From Flavobacterium notoginsengisoli (GTDB lineage: Bacteria; Bacteroidota; Bacteroidia; Flavobacteriales; Flavobacteriaceae), in NCBI RefSeq assembly GCF_014207905.1, contig NZ_JACHLB010000005.1:62001-126000 (forward strand): a stretch of 64,000 bases of DNA, read 5' to 3'. Made by a program: the position numbers and the translations under genes. The notes beneath the pieces were generated by a model. That model saw only the letters and a program-made list of their open reading frames with translations. It made no database searches and was not told where the DNA came from. Below, in pieces: positions 51,090 through 58,858 of this stretch (the first letter of the stretch is position 1; every line of letters begins with the position of its first letter).

Positions 51090-52664
51090 ATGAAAACAAA
51101 ATTACTTTTATTTTTTTTACTCTTTTTAACAATACAATCAAATGCTCAACAACTAATTTATAATTTTATAAGTAGCCCATCGACTTTTAAAATATTTAAT
51201 GATAAAATCATATTTTATGGCAATCAAGAGGATACTGGTCGAGAATTATGGCTTAGCGATGGGACACCTTCAAATACAAAGATTTTAAAAGATATATATC
51301 TTGGTACAGAACCATCGGTAAAGTCAGGTTCGACAATTTTAAATAATAAGTTTTACTTTATAGCTAGAGATGAAAGTTCTGAAGGCGAAATATGGGAAAC
51401 AGATGGAACCGATTCTGGAACTAAAAAAGTGACAAATTTTATTAATGGAAGAACTTTTAAACTTACAACAGTAGGAGATAAAATATTTTTTCTAGTCCGT
51501 TTGGAAACAAATAAATTTCAAGTTTGGAAAACAGACGGTACAACAAACGGAACAGTATTTATTAAGGAAATTTCAGATTATTCAAATAATTCAACATTTG
51601 AAGGTAATTGCAATAATACTTTTATATTTACAATACAAGTAGCTTCAACTATGAACTCGCGAGTATGGAGAAGTGATGGGACTGCTGATGGGACTTATCC
51701 TATAACGCAACAAATGGATGGAAATGGTTCCGATTCTGGAGGAACAGCTGGTTTTACTCAGTATATAGTACATAATAATAAGCTATATTTTGTAACAAGA
51801 TATTTTTTGTATGAAACGGACGGAACTCTTGAAAATACTAAAAATATTGGTAATGTATGGAATGCACAAAATAATATCGTGGGACACAGTAGTGTTATTG
51901 AAGCAAATAATAAGCTTTATTTTATGTTTTATTCTTCCGAGCTAAACAAATTATCAATATGGAAGTTTGATGATATTACTAAGAATTTAACCGAAATTTA
52001 TGTTAATACTAGCAACAAGTATTTTACTCCCTCTAATTTTTCGAAAACGGATGATTCTTTACTTTTCTTAGGATCAAATTCAAATGGAAATACGTCATTG
52101 TTATCCTTAAATCTTAATGATTATTCTGTAAAAGATTTGAAAGAAATCGTAAATAATGATGTGCAAAGATCTGATTTCTTTTTTGTATCATTTTATGATT
52201 CAGCAACGATTTATAAAGTTACAAAGGATGAATATTTTATTTCTTCTGGTATTGATGAAAAATTTTTAAGAAAAGGATGGATTTTTAATAAAACTTTAAA
52301 TACAGCCGAAAATGTAAATGAACTTGATAATATAACACAAGCTGTTGTCTTTAAAGAAAATTTGTATTATGGAAAGGAAATGAAACTCTGGAAGTACGGC
52401 AATAATTTGAGTACACCAATAGTCGGGAAGAAATCATCTTTATTGTTTTTTCCGAATCCTACAACTAACGTTATAAATGTTAAAGCTGGAAATGATAATC
52501 AAGTTGAGAGCGTTCAAATTTTTGATTTAAATGGTAGAATAGTTATTAATTCATCTGATTTTTTGGATGATAAAATTGATGTTTCTAGATTAAGTGCTGG
52601 AGCGTATGTATTAAAGGTTAAAGTGAATGGAACTGAAATATCAAAGAAAATCATAAAAAACTAA
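51090..52664 (+). CDS. Type IX-secreted protein with ELWxSDGT repeats
   Basis: Protein of 524 aa with a signal peptide ending SNAQ. The body has at least five 'W.(S/T)DGT..GT' blade motifs: RELWLSDGTPSNTK, GEIWETDGTDSGT, FQVWKTDGTTNGT, SRVWRSDGTADGT, LYETDGTLENT. Such motifs form beta-propeller blades in surface proteins. The last 75 aa (LLFFPNPTTNVINVKAG to ISKKIIKN) are a type A T9SS sorting domain, so it is exported to the cell surface. Ligand unknown. Confidence 0.88.
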   Translation: MKTKLLLFFLLFLTIQSNAQQLIYNFISSPSTFKIFNDKIIFYGNQEDTGRELWLSDGTPSNTKILKDIYLGTEPSVKSGSTILNNKFYFIARDESSEGEIWETDGTDSGTKKVTNFINGRTFKLTTVGDKIFFLVRLETNKFQVWKTDGTTNGTVFIKEISDYSNNSTFEGNCNNTFIFTIQVASTMNSRVWRSDGTADGTYPITQQMDGNGSDSGGTAGFTQYIVHNNKLYFVTRYFLYETDGTLENTKNIGNVWNAQNNIVGHSSVIEANNKLYFMFYSSELNKLSIWKFDDITKNLTEIYVNTSNKYFTPSNFSKTDDSLLFLGSNSNGNTSLLSLNLNDYSVKDLKEIVNNDVQRSDFFFVSFYDSATIYKVTKDEYFISSGIDEKFLRKGWIFNKTLNTAENVNELDNITQAVVFKENLYYGKEMKLWKYGNNLSTPIVGKKSSLLFFPNPTTNVINVKAGNDNQVESVQIFDLNGRIVINSSDFLDDKIDVSRLSAGAYVLKVKVNGTEISKKIIKN

Positions 52665-52694
52665 AAAAAGATTATAAAATAAAAAATAGACATA

Positions 52695-52724
52695 AAAAAA
52701 GCAGCTCCTGGTACGAGCTGCTTT
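52695..52724. terminator. Bidirectional terminator
   Basis: AAAGCAGCTC-CTGGTAC-GAGCTGCTTT between convergent genes. Confidence 0.85.
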
Positions 52725-52752
52725 CATCTTTTTTTAGGGCAAAAAAAGTGAT

Positions 52753-53139
52753 TTAACGACGAAATCCTGGACTATGATTAGCAGAATTGTCTAATTTCAC
52801 AGTTTTTACCTTTTTAGCAGCAACTTTAATTTCGTGTTTCGCAATTTTGTCGTTTGCTTTCAATTCAAGAACATAAGTTCCTGCTGGAAAGTTTTCTAAA
52901 CTAATTGTTTTTGAAACCTCTAACTTATCTGCTAAAGCGTCTCCTGCATAAAGTAAGTTGTGATTCTCATCATAAATAGAGAAAGATGAACTCTCAACAG
53001 TGTCTAAAGTAAAGCTAACTACTTTTCCGTTTCCTGTTTTAATGTTTAAAATATAGTCACCTTTTCCATCAATGGCATAGGTAAACACAGTCGCTAAAAA
53101 AAAGGCAGCAACTAAACCAGCTTTGGTAAATTTTGTCAT
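52753..53139 (-). CDS. Small secreted beta-sandwich protein, divergent member of the array
   Basis: Protein of 128 aa with a signal peptide ending FTYA. The mature part shares the pattern of the three genes upstream (YAIDGKGDYILNIKTGNGKVVSFTLDTVESSSFSIYDENHNLLY then LENFPAGTYVLELKANDK), but not their upstream element or tandem unit. Ig-like, DUF3244-type fold by appearance. Confidence 0.7.
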   Translation of the reverse strand: MTKFTKAGLVAAFFLATVFTYAIDGKGDYILNIKTGNGKVVSFTLDTVESSSFSIYDENHNLLYAGDALADKLEVSKTISLENFPAGTYVLELKANDKIAKHEIKVAAKKVKTVKLDNSANHSPGFRR

Positions 53140-53518
53140 GTTTTTTTAAATTGTTAATTACTAAATGTGGAACGCGTAAAACTACAAATACAAATTTAAT
53201 TTTTAGCAAAAAAATAGCATTTTTAAACACTTAAGTTGCTGAATTAAAACTATTTCTGTACTTTGTTTGAGCTATGTACGTAAATACTGGGCTCGCGGAT
53301 TTATTTTTTTTAAAATTTTTTCGATTTTTTTTAGCGCTTAGAAATCAAAGAGTTGAATTAATAAGAATATCTTTTCAGAAAAAGATTTAGTGTAAAAAAC
53401 ACCTTTAATTTTAAGCACAAAAAAACAGCTCATTAACCAACAAAGAGCTGTTCTTTTGACATTAAAAGTTTACTTTTTAATTTTTTCTAACCTCATTTTA
53501 TACCATTAGTATAAAACC
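53140..53518. other. 379-bp gap with terminator and hairpin
   Basis: No gene. From 53140 to about 53400 it is AT-rich without clear signals and lacks the shared element of the other paralogues. From 53424 to 53452 it holds the terminator of the gene at 53519 (AACAGCTC/GAGCTGTT) and a second small hairpin (53496-53516). Confidence 0.7.
53424..53452 (-). terminator. Terminator of tandem unit 1
   Basis: AACAGCTC, loop containing AACCAACAAA, GAGCTGTT; a further hairpin TTTTATAC/GTATAAAA lies at 53496-53516, between this terminator and the stop codon. Confidence 0.75.
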
Positions 53519-53923
53519 TTAACGAGCTGCGACATTTGTATTTTTAGCAAAACCAGATTTGTAAACTGATGAAACTGCATTTCTAGATAAAACAGAGGTA
53601 TCTTCAGTTATCTTAATTTCATATTTTGCTCTTTTTACATTGTCTTCTACTTCTAAGAAGTAAGTTCCTTCTGGAAATTCTTCTAAACTGAAAGTTCTCA
53701 AAATTCCTTCTTTACCAGAAGCATTTTCAGAATAAATTAGCGTTCCGTCTTTGTCATAAATTGCTAAGCTGGCTTTCTGTACTTTGTTAAGAGCGAAAGT
53801 GATCAGTTTTCCATTAGCTTTCAATACGTGAAGGTTAAACTCCGACGTTCCGTCAATTGCGTAAGTGCTAATTCCTGTGAAAAGCAACGCTGCTACTAAA
53901 CTCATTTTTGCAATCTTTTTCAT
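53519..53923 (-). CDS. Small secreted beta-sandwich protein, tandem unit 1
   Basis: Protein of 134 aa with a signal peptide ending STYA. Mature sequence IDGTSEFNLHVLKANGKLITFALNKVQKASLAIYDKDGTLIYSENASGKEGILRTFSLEEFPEGTYFLEVEDN (residues 22-95) is an Ig-like, DUF3244-type domain, similar in outline to sorting domains ('IYD.dG...Y.....eef..GtY.leV'). It is the closest paralogue of unit 2. Function unknown. The shared element at 54028-54054 lies 105 bp upstream. Confidence 0.8.
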   Translation of the reverse strand: MKKIAKMSLVAALLFTGISTYAIDGTSEFNLHVLKANGKLITFALNKVQKASLAIYDKDGTLIYSENASGKEGILRTFSLEEFPEGTYFLEVEDNVKRAKYEIKITEDTSVLSRNAVSSVYKSGFAKNTNVAAR

Positions 53924-54027
53924 GGGACTTGATTTTTAAATTATTAGTTCTAATTCTCTGATGCTAAATTAGTTATCATATACATGAAAAAGTGCAACTG
54001 TATTTTCCTATTTCTATGCTATATTCT

Positions 54028-54054
54028 CATTTACGAAACCGTTATAGGTTAAAA
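54028..54054 (-). promoter_or_regulatory. Shared control element, copy 1 (unit 1)
   Basis: Core CATTTACGAAACCGTTATA followed by GGTTAAAA on the plus strand, with the inverted half-sites AACC-GTTATA-GGTT. It lies 105 bp upstream of the unit 1 ATG. It belongs to a longer repeat of roughly 90 bp. Confidence 0.65.
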
Positions 54055-54164
54055 CTTGAATTATATTTAACGTTTTTGTTAATTAAGTTATTATTTTTTA
54101 ATGTTTTGCTTGATTTTGAATTTACTTTACGTTAAGAATTTATTTACATAAAAGATTGTGTAGT

Positions 54165-54309
54165 TTAACCGCAAAGCTCGCAAAGATTTACGCAAAGAAC
54201 GCTAGGAATTATTATATACATGAGGTTTATACAAACGACAAAGTCCGCAAAGCTTTGTGTAAAAAACTTTGCGGACTTTGCGCTTTTTCTTCGCGAACTT
54301 TGCGTTAAA
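54165..54309. repeat. GCAAAG inverted repeat, copy 4
   Basis: AACCGCAAAGCTCGCAAAG at the left, ACTTTGCGGACTTTGCG and GCGAACTTTGCGTT at the right. Confidence 0.7.
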
Positions 54310-54333
54310 ACCTTTAAATAAAAAGCAAAAAAA

Positions 54334-54361
54334 AACAGCTCAGTAACCACAAAGAGCTGTT
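54334..54361 (-). terminator. Terminator of tandem unit 2
   Basis: AACAGCTC, loop AGTAACCACAAA, GAGCTGTT. A second hairpin TTTTATACT/AGTATAAAA (54410-54434) lies next to the stop codon. Confidence 0.8.
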
Positions 54362-54439
54362 TTTAAAACTTTTGAAAGTTTTTTAACTTACTAACTATCT
54401 AACCTCACTTTTTATACTGTATGAGAGTATAAAACTTTT

Positions 54440-54844
54440 TTAGCGTGTTGCCACACTAGTATTTTTGGCAAAATCTGATTTGTAAACTGAAGAAACTGCA
54501 TCTTTCGATAAAACAGTTGCTTCGTCAGTTACTTTAATTTCGTATTTTGCTTTTTTAGTATTGTCTTCAACTTCTAAGAAGTAAGTTCCTTCTGGAAATT
54601 CTTCTAGACTGAAAGTTCTTAAAATTCCATCTTTGCCAGAAGCAGTTTCAGAATAAATTAAAGTTCCTTCTTTGTCATATATTGCTAAGTTGGCTTTCTG
54701 TGTTTGGTTAAGACCGAACGTGATCAATTTACCATTAGCTTTTAATACGTGAAGATTAAACTCCGACGTTCCATCAATTGCGTAAGTGCTAATTCCTGTG
54801 AAAAGCAACGCTGCTACTAAACTAATTTTTGCAATCTTTTTCAT
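54440..54844 (-). CDS. Small secreted beta-sandwich protein, tandem unit 2
   Basis: Protein of 134 aa, nearly identical to unit 1: the signal peptide and the first 40 mature residues match except for one or two positions (A/G, KV/QT), and the C-terminus ends SVYKSDFAKNTSVATR against SVYKSGFAKNTNVAAR. The DNA upstream and downstream is also conserved, so this is a recent tandem duplication of the whole unit. The shared element lies 105 bp upstream. Confidence 0.8.
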   Translation of the reverse strand: MKKIAKISLVAALLFTGISTYAIDGTSEFNLHVLKANGKLITFGLNQTQKANLAIYDKEGTLIYSETASGKDGILRTFSLEEFPEGTYFLEVEDNTKKAKYEIKVTDEATVLSKDAVSSVYKSDFAKNTSVATR

Positions 54845-54948
54845 GGGACTTAATTTTTAAATTAATAGTTCTAATTCTCTGATGCTAAATTACTTCTGTT
54901 GTAAGTATAAAAACGCAACTATATTTTCCGATTTATATGCTATATTTT

Positions 54949-54975
54949 CATTTACGAAACCGTTATATGTTAAAA
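54949..54975 (-). promoter_or_regulatory. Shared control element, copy 2 (unit 2)
   Basis: The same core as copy 1, with one change (ATATGTT for ATAGGTT), 105 bp upstream of the unit 2 ATG. Confidence 0.65.
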
Positions 54976-55090
54976 TTTGAGTTTATTTTTATCGTTTTAG
55001 CTAATTTGGTTATTTTCTTTCAACGTTTTTCTTGATTTTAACTTTGCAATAATTTAAAGGTTTCTTTACTAAATGTAGGAATGCTTTAAA

Positions 55091-55160
55091 GATGCTAAGG
55101 TTCTAAGTTGCTAAGATTCTAAGTTATTGAGATTCTAAGATGCTAAGATTCTAAGTTTTT
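55091..55160 (+). repeat. CTAAG octamer repeat in the tandem array
   Basis: Eight 8-bp units (GATGCTAAG, GTTCTAAG, TTGCTAAG, ATTCTAAG...) ending in a T-run. It is not next to a plus-strand stop codon, unlike the other copies. Confidence 0.7.
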
Positions 55161-55175
55161 AATTGGATTGTGTAT

Positions 55176-55296
55176 TTAACCGCAAAGAACGCAAGGTTTT
55201 TTTGCCTGGAATTGTGAATATAAACGCAAAGTTCGCAAAGCTTTATGGAAAAAACTTTGCGAACTTTGCGTAAACCTTAGCGCCTTTGCGGTTAAA
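55176..55296. repeat. GCAAAG inverted repeat, copy 5
   Basis: AACCGCAAAGAACGCAAGG left arm and CCTTAGCGCCTTTGCGGTT right arm; an inner ACGCAAAGTTCGCAAAG pairs with CTTTGCGAACTTTGCGT. Confidence 0.75.
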
Positions 55297-55319
55297 TAAA
55301 AAAGTATAAAGCAAAAAAA

Positions 55320-55347
55320 AACGGCTCAGTAACCACAAAGAGCCGTT
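55320..55347 (-). terminator. Terminator of tandem unit 3
   Basis: AACGGCTC, loop AGTAACCACAAA, GAGCCGTT. Relative to unit 2, one stem pair has changed on both sides (A-T to G-C), and the loop is the same. Confidence 0.8.
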
Positions 55348-55459
55348 TTTAAAACTTTTGAAAGTTTTTAACTTACTAACTATCTAACCTCACTTTTTAT
55401 ACTTTATTAGAGTATAAAATTTTAAGTGCCGTGAAGTAACACTTAACTTTAATATTTTC

Positions 55460-55825
55460 TTAGTAAACTGAAGAAACTCCTTTTGAAGACAAAACTGAGT
55501 TTTTAGCATCTACTGTAATATCGTATTTTACTTTTTTGTAGCTATCTGCAACTTCTAAAGTATATTTTCCTTCTGGAAACTCTTCTAAACTGAAAGTTCT
55601 TAAAATTCCTTCTTTACCAGAAGCGTTTTCAGTATATAGTACATTACCATTTGTATCATAAATGCTAATAGTAGCTCTTTGAAGTTGGTTAATTCCAAAT
55701 GCAATAACCTTGCCATTTCCTTTTAATACATGAAGATTTAATGCTTCATTTCCATCAATTGCATAAGTACTCATTCCTGTTAGAAGTACTGCACATACTA
55801 AACTTAATTTCATAATCTTTTTCAT
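55460..55825 (-). CDS. Small secreted beta-sandwich protein, tandem unit 3
   Basis: Protein of 121 aa. Start at ATG 55825 (MKKIMKLSLVCAVLLTGMS), which aligns with the starts of units 1 and 2; a TTG reading from 55867 adds 14 residues that the others lack. The mature domain follows the same pattern (GNEALNLHVLKGNGKVIAFGINQLQRATISIYDTNGNVLYTENASGKEGILRTFSLEEFPEGKYTLEV), but the C-terminus is shorter (ends SSVY). Element copy 3 lies 104 bp upstream. Confidence 0.8.
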   Translation of the reverse strand: MKKIMKLSLVCAVLLTGMSTYAIDGNEALNLHVLKGNGKVIAFGINQLQRATISIYDTNGNVLYTENASGKEGILRTFSLEEFPEGKYTLEVADSYKKVKYDITVDAKNSVLSSKGVSSVY

Positions 55826-55928
55826 ATTCTGTAGTATTAATTTTTTTAGTTCTTTTCTCTGAGGCAAAGTTATAGCAGCAGTTGTGTTATTTTATCCACT
55901 GTATTTTCCAATTTATATGCTATATTCT

Positions 55929-55955
55929 CATTTACGAAACCGTTATAGGTTAAAA
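55929..55955 (-). promoter_or_regulatory. Shared control element, copy 3 (unit 3)
   Basis: Same core as copy 1, at 104 bp from the unit 3 ATG. Confidence 0.65.
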
Positions 55956-56191
55956 TTTGCGTTTAATGTTATGTTTCTGTTAATTTGGTTGTTATTTTTC
56001 AAAGTTTCTTCAAAATTTGATTCTTCTTAAAATTTCCATCTTTCTTACAAAAAATACTATATTGGTATAAAATCGCGCTTTAAAATATGATTTATCAAAA
56101 AAAAAGCGGAGAAAAAAACGAGACCCTAAAAAAAAGTCTATTTTGATGAAAAATCATCAGTATAAAATAGCTGTTTTTTATGCAAAATCCG

Positions 56192-56218
56192 CATTTACGA
56201 AACCGTTATAGGTTAAAA
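56192..56218 (+). promoter_or_regulatory. Shared control element, copy 4 (AraC gene)
   Basis: Perfect core on the plus strand, followed by sequence alike in copies 1-3 (TTTTTGTTAAATTTGC then TATTATTTTTTAA). Its end is 58 bp before the AraC ATG. In this copy TAAATTTG (56243-56250 region) fits a -7 box. Confidence 0.6.
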
Positions 56219-56275
56219 TTTAAATTATTTTAGGTGTTTTTGTTAAATTTGCTATTATTTTTTAAAGAAATTATC

Positions 56276-57148
56276 ATGAAGACTATTGCCCCAGCTCTTG
56301 AAGTGATAACTAACTCATACGGAAGTTCTTTTACTTACGCTAAACACGCCGAAAAGACCAATAGCAAAGCTCATTTATGGCATTATCATCCAGAGATTGA
56401 GTTGGTTTATATTAATGGTGGGGCGGGGAAGAGACAAATAGGAAGTCACGTTTCTTATTATACCAATGGTAGTTTACTTTTAATAGGAGCTAATTTGCCG
56501 CACTGCGGCTTTACAAATGAACAGACAGGAAATACAACAGAAACTGTTATTCATATAAAACCTGAATTTTTAGGAAGCGATTTTTTTGTTGCTCCAGAAA
56601 TGAGAAAAGTTCAGAATATTTTAAAACAAGCTAAAGGCGGAATCGCTTTTGGTGGTGAAACAAAAAAAAGAATAGGAAAGAAAATCGAAATGATGGAAAA
56701 TGAACCGCCATTTCAAAGACTGCTTACTCTTTTAGGAATTTTAGATGAATTAGATTCTTCGACTGAATCTACTATATTAAATGCCGACGGTTTTTCACTA
56801 GAGTTGCAAACTCAAGATAATGATCGTATGAATGTGGTTTTTAATTTTGTAAAAGATCATTTTCAAGAATCTATTTCGATAGATGAGGTTTCAAGTTTGG
56901 TAAGTATGACTACGCCTTCATTCTGTCGTTATTTCAAAAAGATTTCTAATAAAACATTTACAGAATTTGTAAATGAATATAGGTTGGTGCATGCTTCTAA
57001 GCTTTTAGCAGAACAGCCAATTAGTATTAATGAGGTTTGTTATGAAAGCGGTTTTAATAATTTTAGCCATTTCAGTAAATCGTTCAAACAATATACAGGT
57101 AAAAGCGCTTCGCAATATCGACATGAACATAAGATTATAATTAGCTGA
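56276..57148 (+). CDS. AraC-family transcriptional regulator with cupin domain
   Basis: Regulator of 290 aa. N-terminal sugar-binding-type cupin (about 10-130: HAEKTNSKAHLWHYHPEIELVYINGGAG... GSLLLIGANLPHCGF) and a C-terminal pair of HTH (about 185-290: VVFNFVKDHFQESISIDEVSSLVSMTTPSFCRYFKKISNKTFTEFVNEYRLVHASKLL, then ISINEVCYESGFNNFSHFSKSFKQYTGKSASQYR). The ATG at 56276 is used; a GTG reading from 56234 begins in the upstream element. The element shared with three secreted-protein genes suggests it regulates them and itself. Confidence 0.88.
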   Translation: MKTIAPALEVITNSYGSSFTYAKHAEKTNSKAHLWHYHPEIELVYINGGAGKRQIGSHVSYYTNGSLLLIGANLPHCGFTNEQTGNTTETVIHIKPEFLGSDFFVAPEMRKVQNILKQAKGGIAFGGETKKRIGKKIEMMENEPPFQRLLTLLGILDELDSSTESTILNADGFSLELQTQDNDRMNVVFNFVKDHFQESISIDEVSSLVSMTTPSFCRYFKKISNKTFTEFVNEYRLVHASKLLAEQPISINEVCYESGFNNFSHFSKSFKQYTGKSASQYRHEHKIIIS

Positions 57149-57170
57149 TATTTTAGCTTAATTGATTTTT

Positions 57171-57232
57171 GTAGCCACGAATTCACGAATTTAGATTAAT
57201 AAAATTCTTGAATTCGTGGCTATCTTTTTTGT
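57171..57232 (+). terminator. Hairpin of CACGAATT repeats after the AraC gene
   Basis: TAGCCACGAATTCACGAATTT left arm and AAATTCTTGAATTCGTGGCTA-like right arm, followed by a T-run. Confidence 0.65.
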
Positions 57233-57311
57233 AGACATGTAGGTCAGATTTTTCATATATGCATTCTGAAAAAAGTTATATTTACATTCCCTAATCAGAA
57301 AAAAACATAAA

Positions 57312-58181
57312 ATGAAAAAAATTAAAATGCTCTTGTCTGCATTTTTGCTTTGTCTTACCACCATGACATATGCTGCAAAAGTAGACACTTTACAAGTTCC
57401 TAGCGTTGCTATGGGTAAAACCTACAAAGCTGCGGTAGTTTTGCCAAATTCTTATGCTAAAAGTAAAACCACTTTTCCGGTAATGTATTTATTGCATGGA
57501 GCTTACGGACATTTTAGCGACTGGCTTAAAAATACTCCGAATAAAAAACTAGTTCACAATCTTGCGGATCAGTATAATATGATTATTGTAATGCCAGAAG
57601 GTGAGACTTTTAGTTTTTATATTGATAGTCCAGTAAATAAAGAAAGTCAGTTTGAAACTTTTATTACACAAGAAGTTATTCAAAAAGTGGATAAGACTTA
57701 TAAAACAATCGCAAATAAAAACGGAAGAGTAATTACTGGTCTTTCTATGGGAGGTCACGGTGCGTTATATTTATCTGCCCGACATCCTGATTTGTTCTGC
57801 GCTGCAGGAAGTATGAGCGGTGCAGTAGATATGAGTACGATGTTGAATAGAGATTCTTCTGCTCAAATTGTAAAATTAATGCAGCCCGTTTTTGGAGATA
57901 AAAGCGGAAACACAGAATTATACGAGCAAAATTCTGTTTTAAGAATGGCTGATAAATTGAAAACAAATAAATTGCCGCTAATTATAGACTGTGGTGTTGA
58001 TGATTTTTTAATTGAACCAAATCGCGAATTGCACAGAAGATTGGTTTATAATAAAGTTGATCACGATTATACCGAACGTCCAGGAGCACATACTTGGGAT
58101 TATTGGGAAAATTCACTTCCGTATCACGTATTATTTTTCAGTAAAATACTCCTTAAAAATCAGGTGACTGCGAAAAAATAA
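57312..58181 (+). CDS. Secreted alpha/beta-hydrolase, putative esterase (PF00756)
   Basis: Protein of 289 aa with a signal peptide ending TMTYAA. The fold is that of esterase D/feruloyl-esterase-like enzymes: PVMYLLHGAYGHFSDW (oxyanion loop), nucleophile S145 in GLSMGGHGAL, Asp in IDCGVDDFLI and His in PGAHTWDYW. These enzymes cleave acyl esters of sugars or small alcohols. The neighbourhood does not define the substrate. Confidence 0.88.
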   Translation: MKKIKMLLSAFLLCLTTMTYAAKVDTLQVPSVAMGKTYKAAVVLPNSYAKSKTTFPVMYLLHGAYGHFSDWLKNTPNKKLVHNLADQYNMIIVMPEGETFSFYIDSPVNKESQFETFITQEVIQKVDKTYKTIANKNGRVITGLSMGGHGALYLSARHPDLFCAAGSMSGAVDMSTMLNRDSSAQIVKLMQPVFGDKSGNTELYEQNSVLRMADKLKTNKLPLIIDCGVDDFLIEPNRELHRRLVYNKVDHDYTERPGAHTWDYWENSLPYHVLFFSKILLKNQVTAKK

Positions 58182-58272
58182 AGTTCTTTTTGACTTAAAT
58201 TAAGCTGAATCGCTTTTTTTGGTTTAATTTTTGGAATACCTTTATAGTATAATCCTTAAAAAAAACAAGTTT

Positions 58273-58788
58273 ATGAAAAAGATACTTACACTATTCGCTG
58301 TGGCTGGGCTAATGGCGTTTTCGAGTTGCTCAAGCAATGATGATGATAATGATACAATTTCTGAAGTTTTTCAAGTTAGAGGTGTGTCATTTACTCCTCA
58401 AAATGATTATAATCCAATAATTGATTTGAATCCTTCAATTTTTCCAGGTGATATGGTATTAGTTTATCGTCAAGATGGGTCTGACGGTGGAGCGCCTGTT
58501 TGGAAAATGGCTCCTGAATTATATTATTTTGCTGATGGTACACTAGATTTTGGTTATAATTTTAATTTTACAGTAAATGACGTTAGCATTTATATGGATG
58601 GAAATGATCTAGCATCGGTTTCTGATCAATATAGATTAAATCAAACATTTAGAATTGTAATTATTCCAGGATACGTAACTGGAGCAGCTAAATCTGTTAA
58701 TAAAGCTGATTATTCTGATTATAATGCTGTAATTGCTAGATATGGCATTGATGATAGTAAAGTTAAAGAAGTCAAAGTAAAAAATTAA
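58273..58788 (+). CDS. Small lipoprotein of unknown function
   Basis: Protein of 171 aa with a lipoprotein signal (GLMAFSSC, Cys near 19) and a following acidic linker (SSNDDDNDT). The mature part is beta-rich (VFQVRGVSFTPQNDYNPIID, GDMVLVYRQDG, YFADGTLDFGYNFNFTVNDVSIYMDG, IVIIPGYVTG). The ATG at 58273 is used because the signal starts there. It lies 91 bp after the esterase gene. Confidence 0.7.
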   Translation: MKKILTLFAVAGLMAFSSCSSNDDDNDTISEVFQVRGVSFTPQNDYNPIIDLNPSIFPGDMVLVYRQDGSDGGAPVWKMAPELYYFADGTLDFGYNFNFTVNDVSIYMDGNDLASVSDQYRLNQTFRIVIIPGYVTGAAKSVNKADYSDYNAVIARYGIDDSKVKEVKVKN

Positions 58789-58806
58789 CTTTAAATTTCA
58801 ATATAA

Positions 58807-58837
58807 AAAAAAGGAAATCGAAAGATTTCCTTTTTTT
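58807..58837. terminator. Bidirectional terminator
   Basis: AAAAAGGAAATC-GAAA-GATTTCCTTTTT between convergent genes. Confidence 0.85.
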
Positions 58838-58858
58838 ATGATTATATGTTTGAGAGAA

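Larger units (their letters stand above)
53924..54439. other. 516-bp gap between tandem units 1 and 2
   Basis: No gene. Contains the shared upstream element of unit 1 (54012-54104, core 54028-54054), GCAAAG inverted repeat (54165-54309), the unit 2 terminator (54334-54361) and second hairpin (54410-54434). Confidence 0.8.
54845..55459. other. 615-bp gap between tandem units 2 and 3
   Basis: No gene. Contains the shared element of unit 2 (54932-55024, core 54949-54975), an octamer repeat (55091-55160), GCAAAG inverted repeat (55176-55296) and the unit 3 terminator (55320-55347) with second hairpin (55395-55419). Confidence 0.8.
55826..56275. other. 450-bp region between tandem unit 3 and the AraC gene
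   Basis: No coding frame. Holds element copy 3 (core 55929-55955), about 230 bp of AT-rich sequence with A and T runs, and element copy 4 (core 56192-56218) next to the AraC start. Confidence 0.75.

Noticed and set aside
54165..54350. 61-codon minus-strand open frame
   Set aside because: Made of the GCAAAG inverted repeat and the unit 2 terminator.
57191..57388. 65-codon minus-strand open frame overlapping the esterase start
   Set aside because: Antisense to the signal peptide of the esterase gene and to the CACGAATT repeat.
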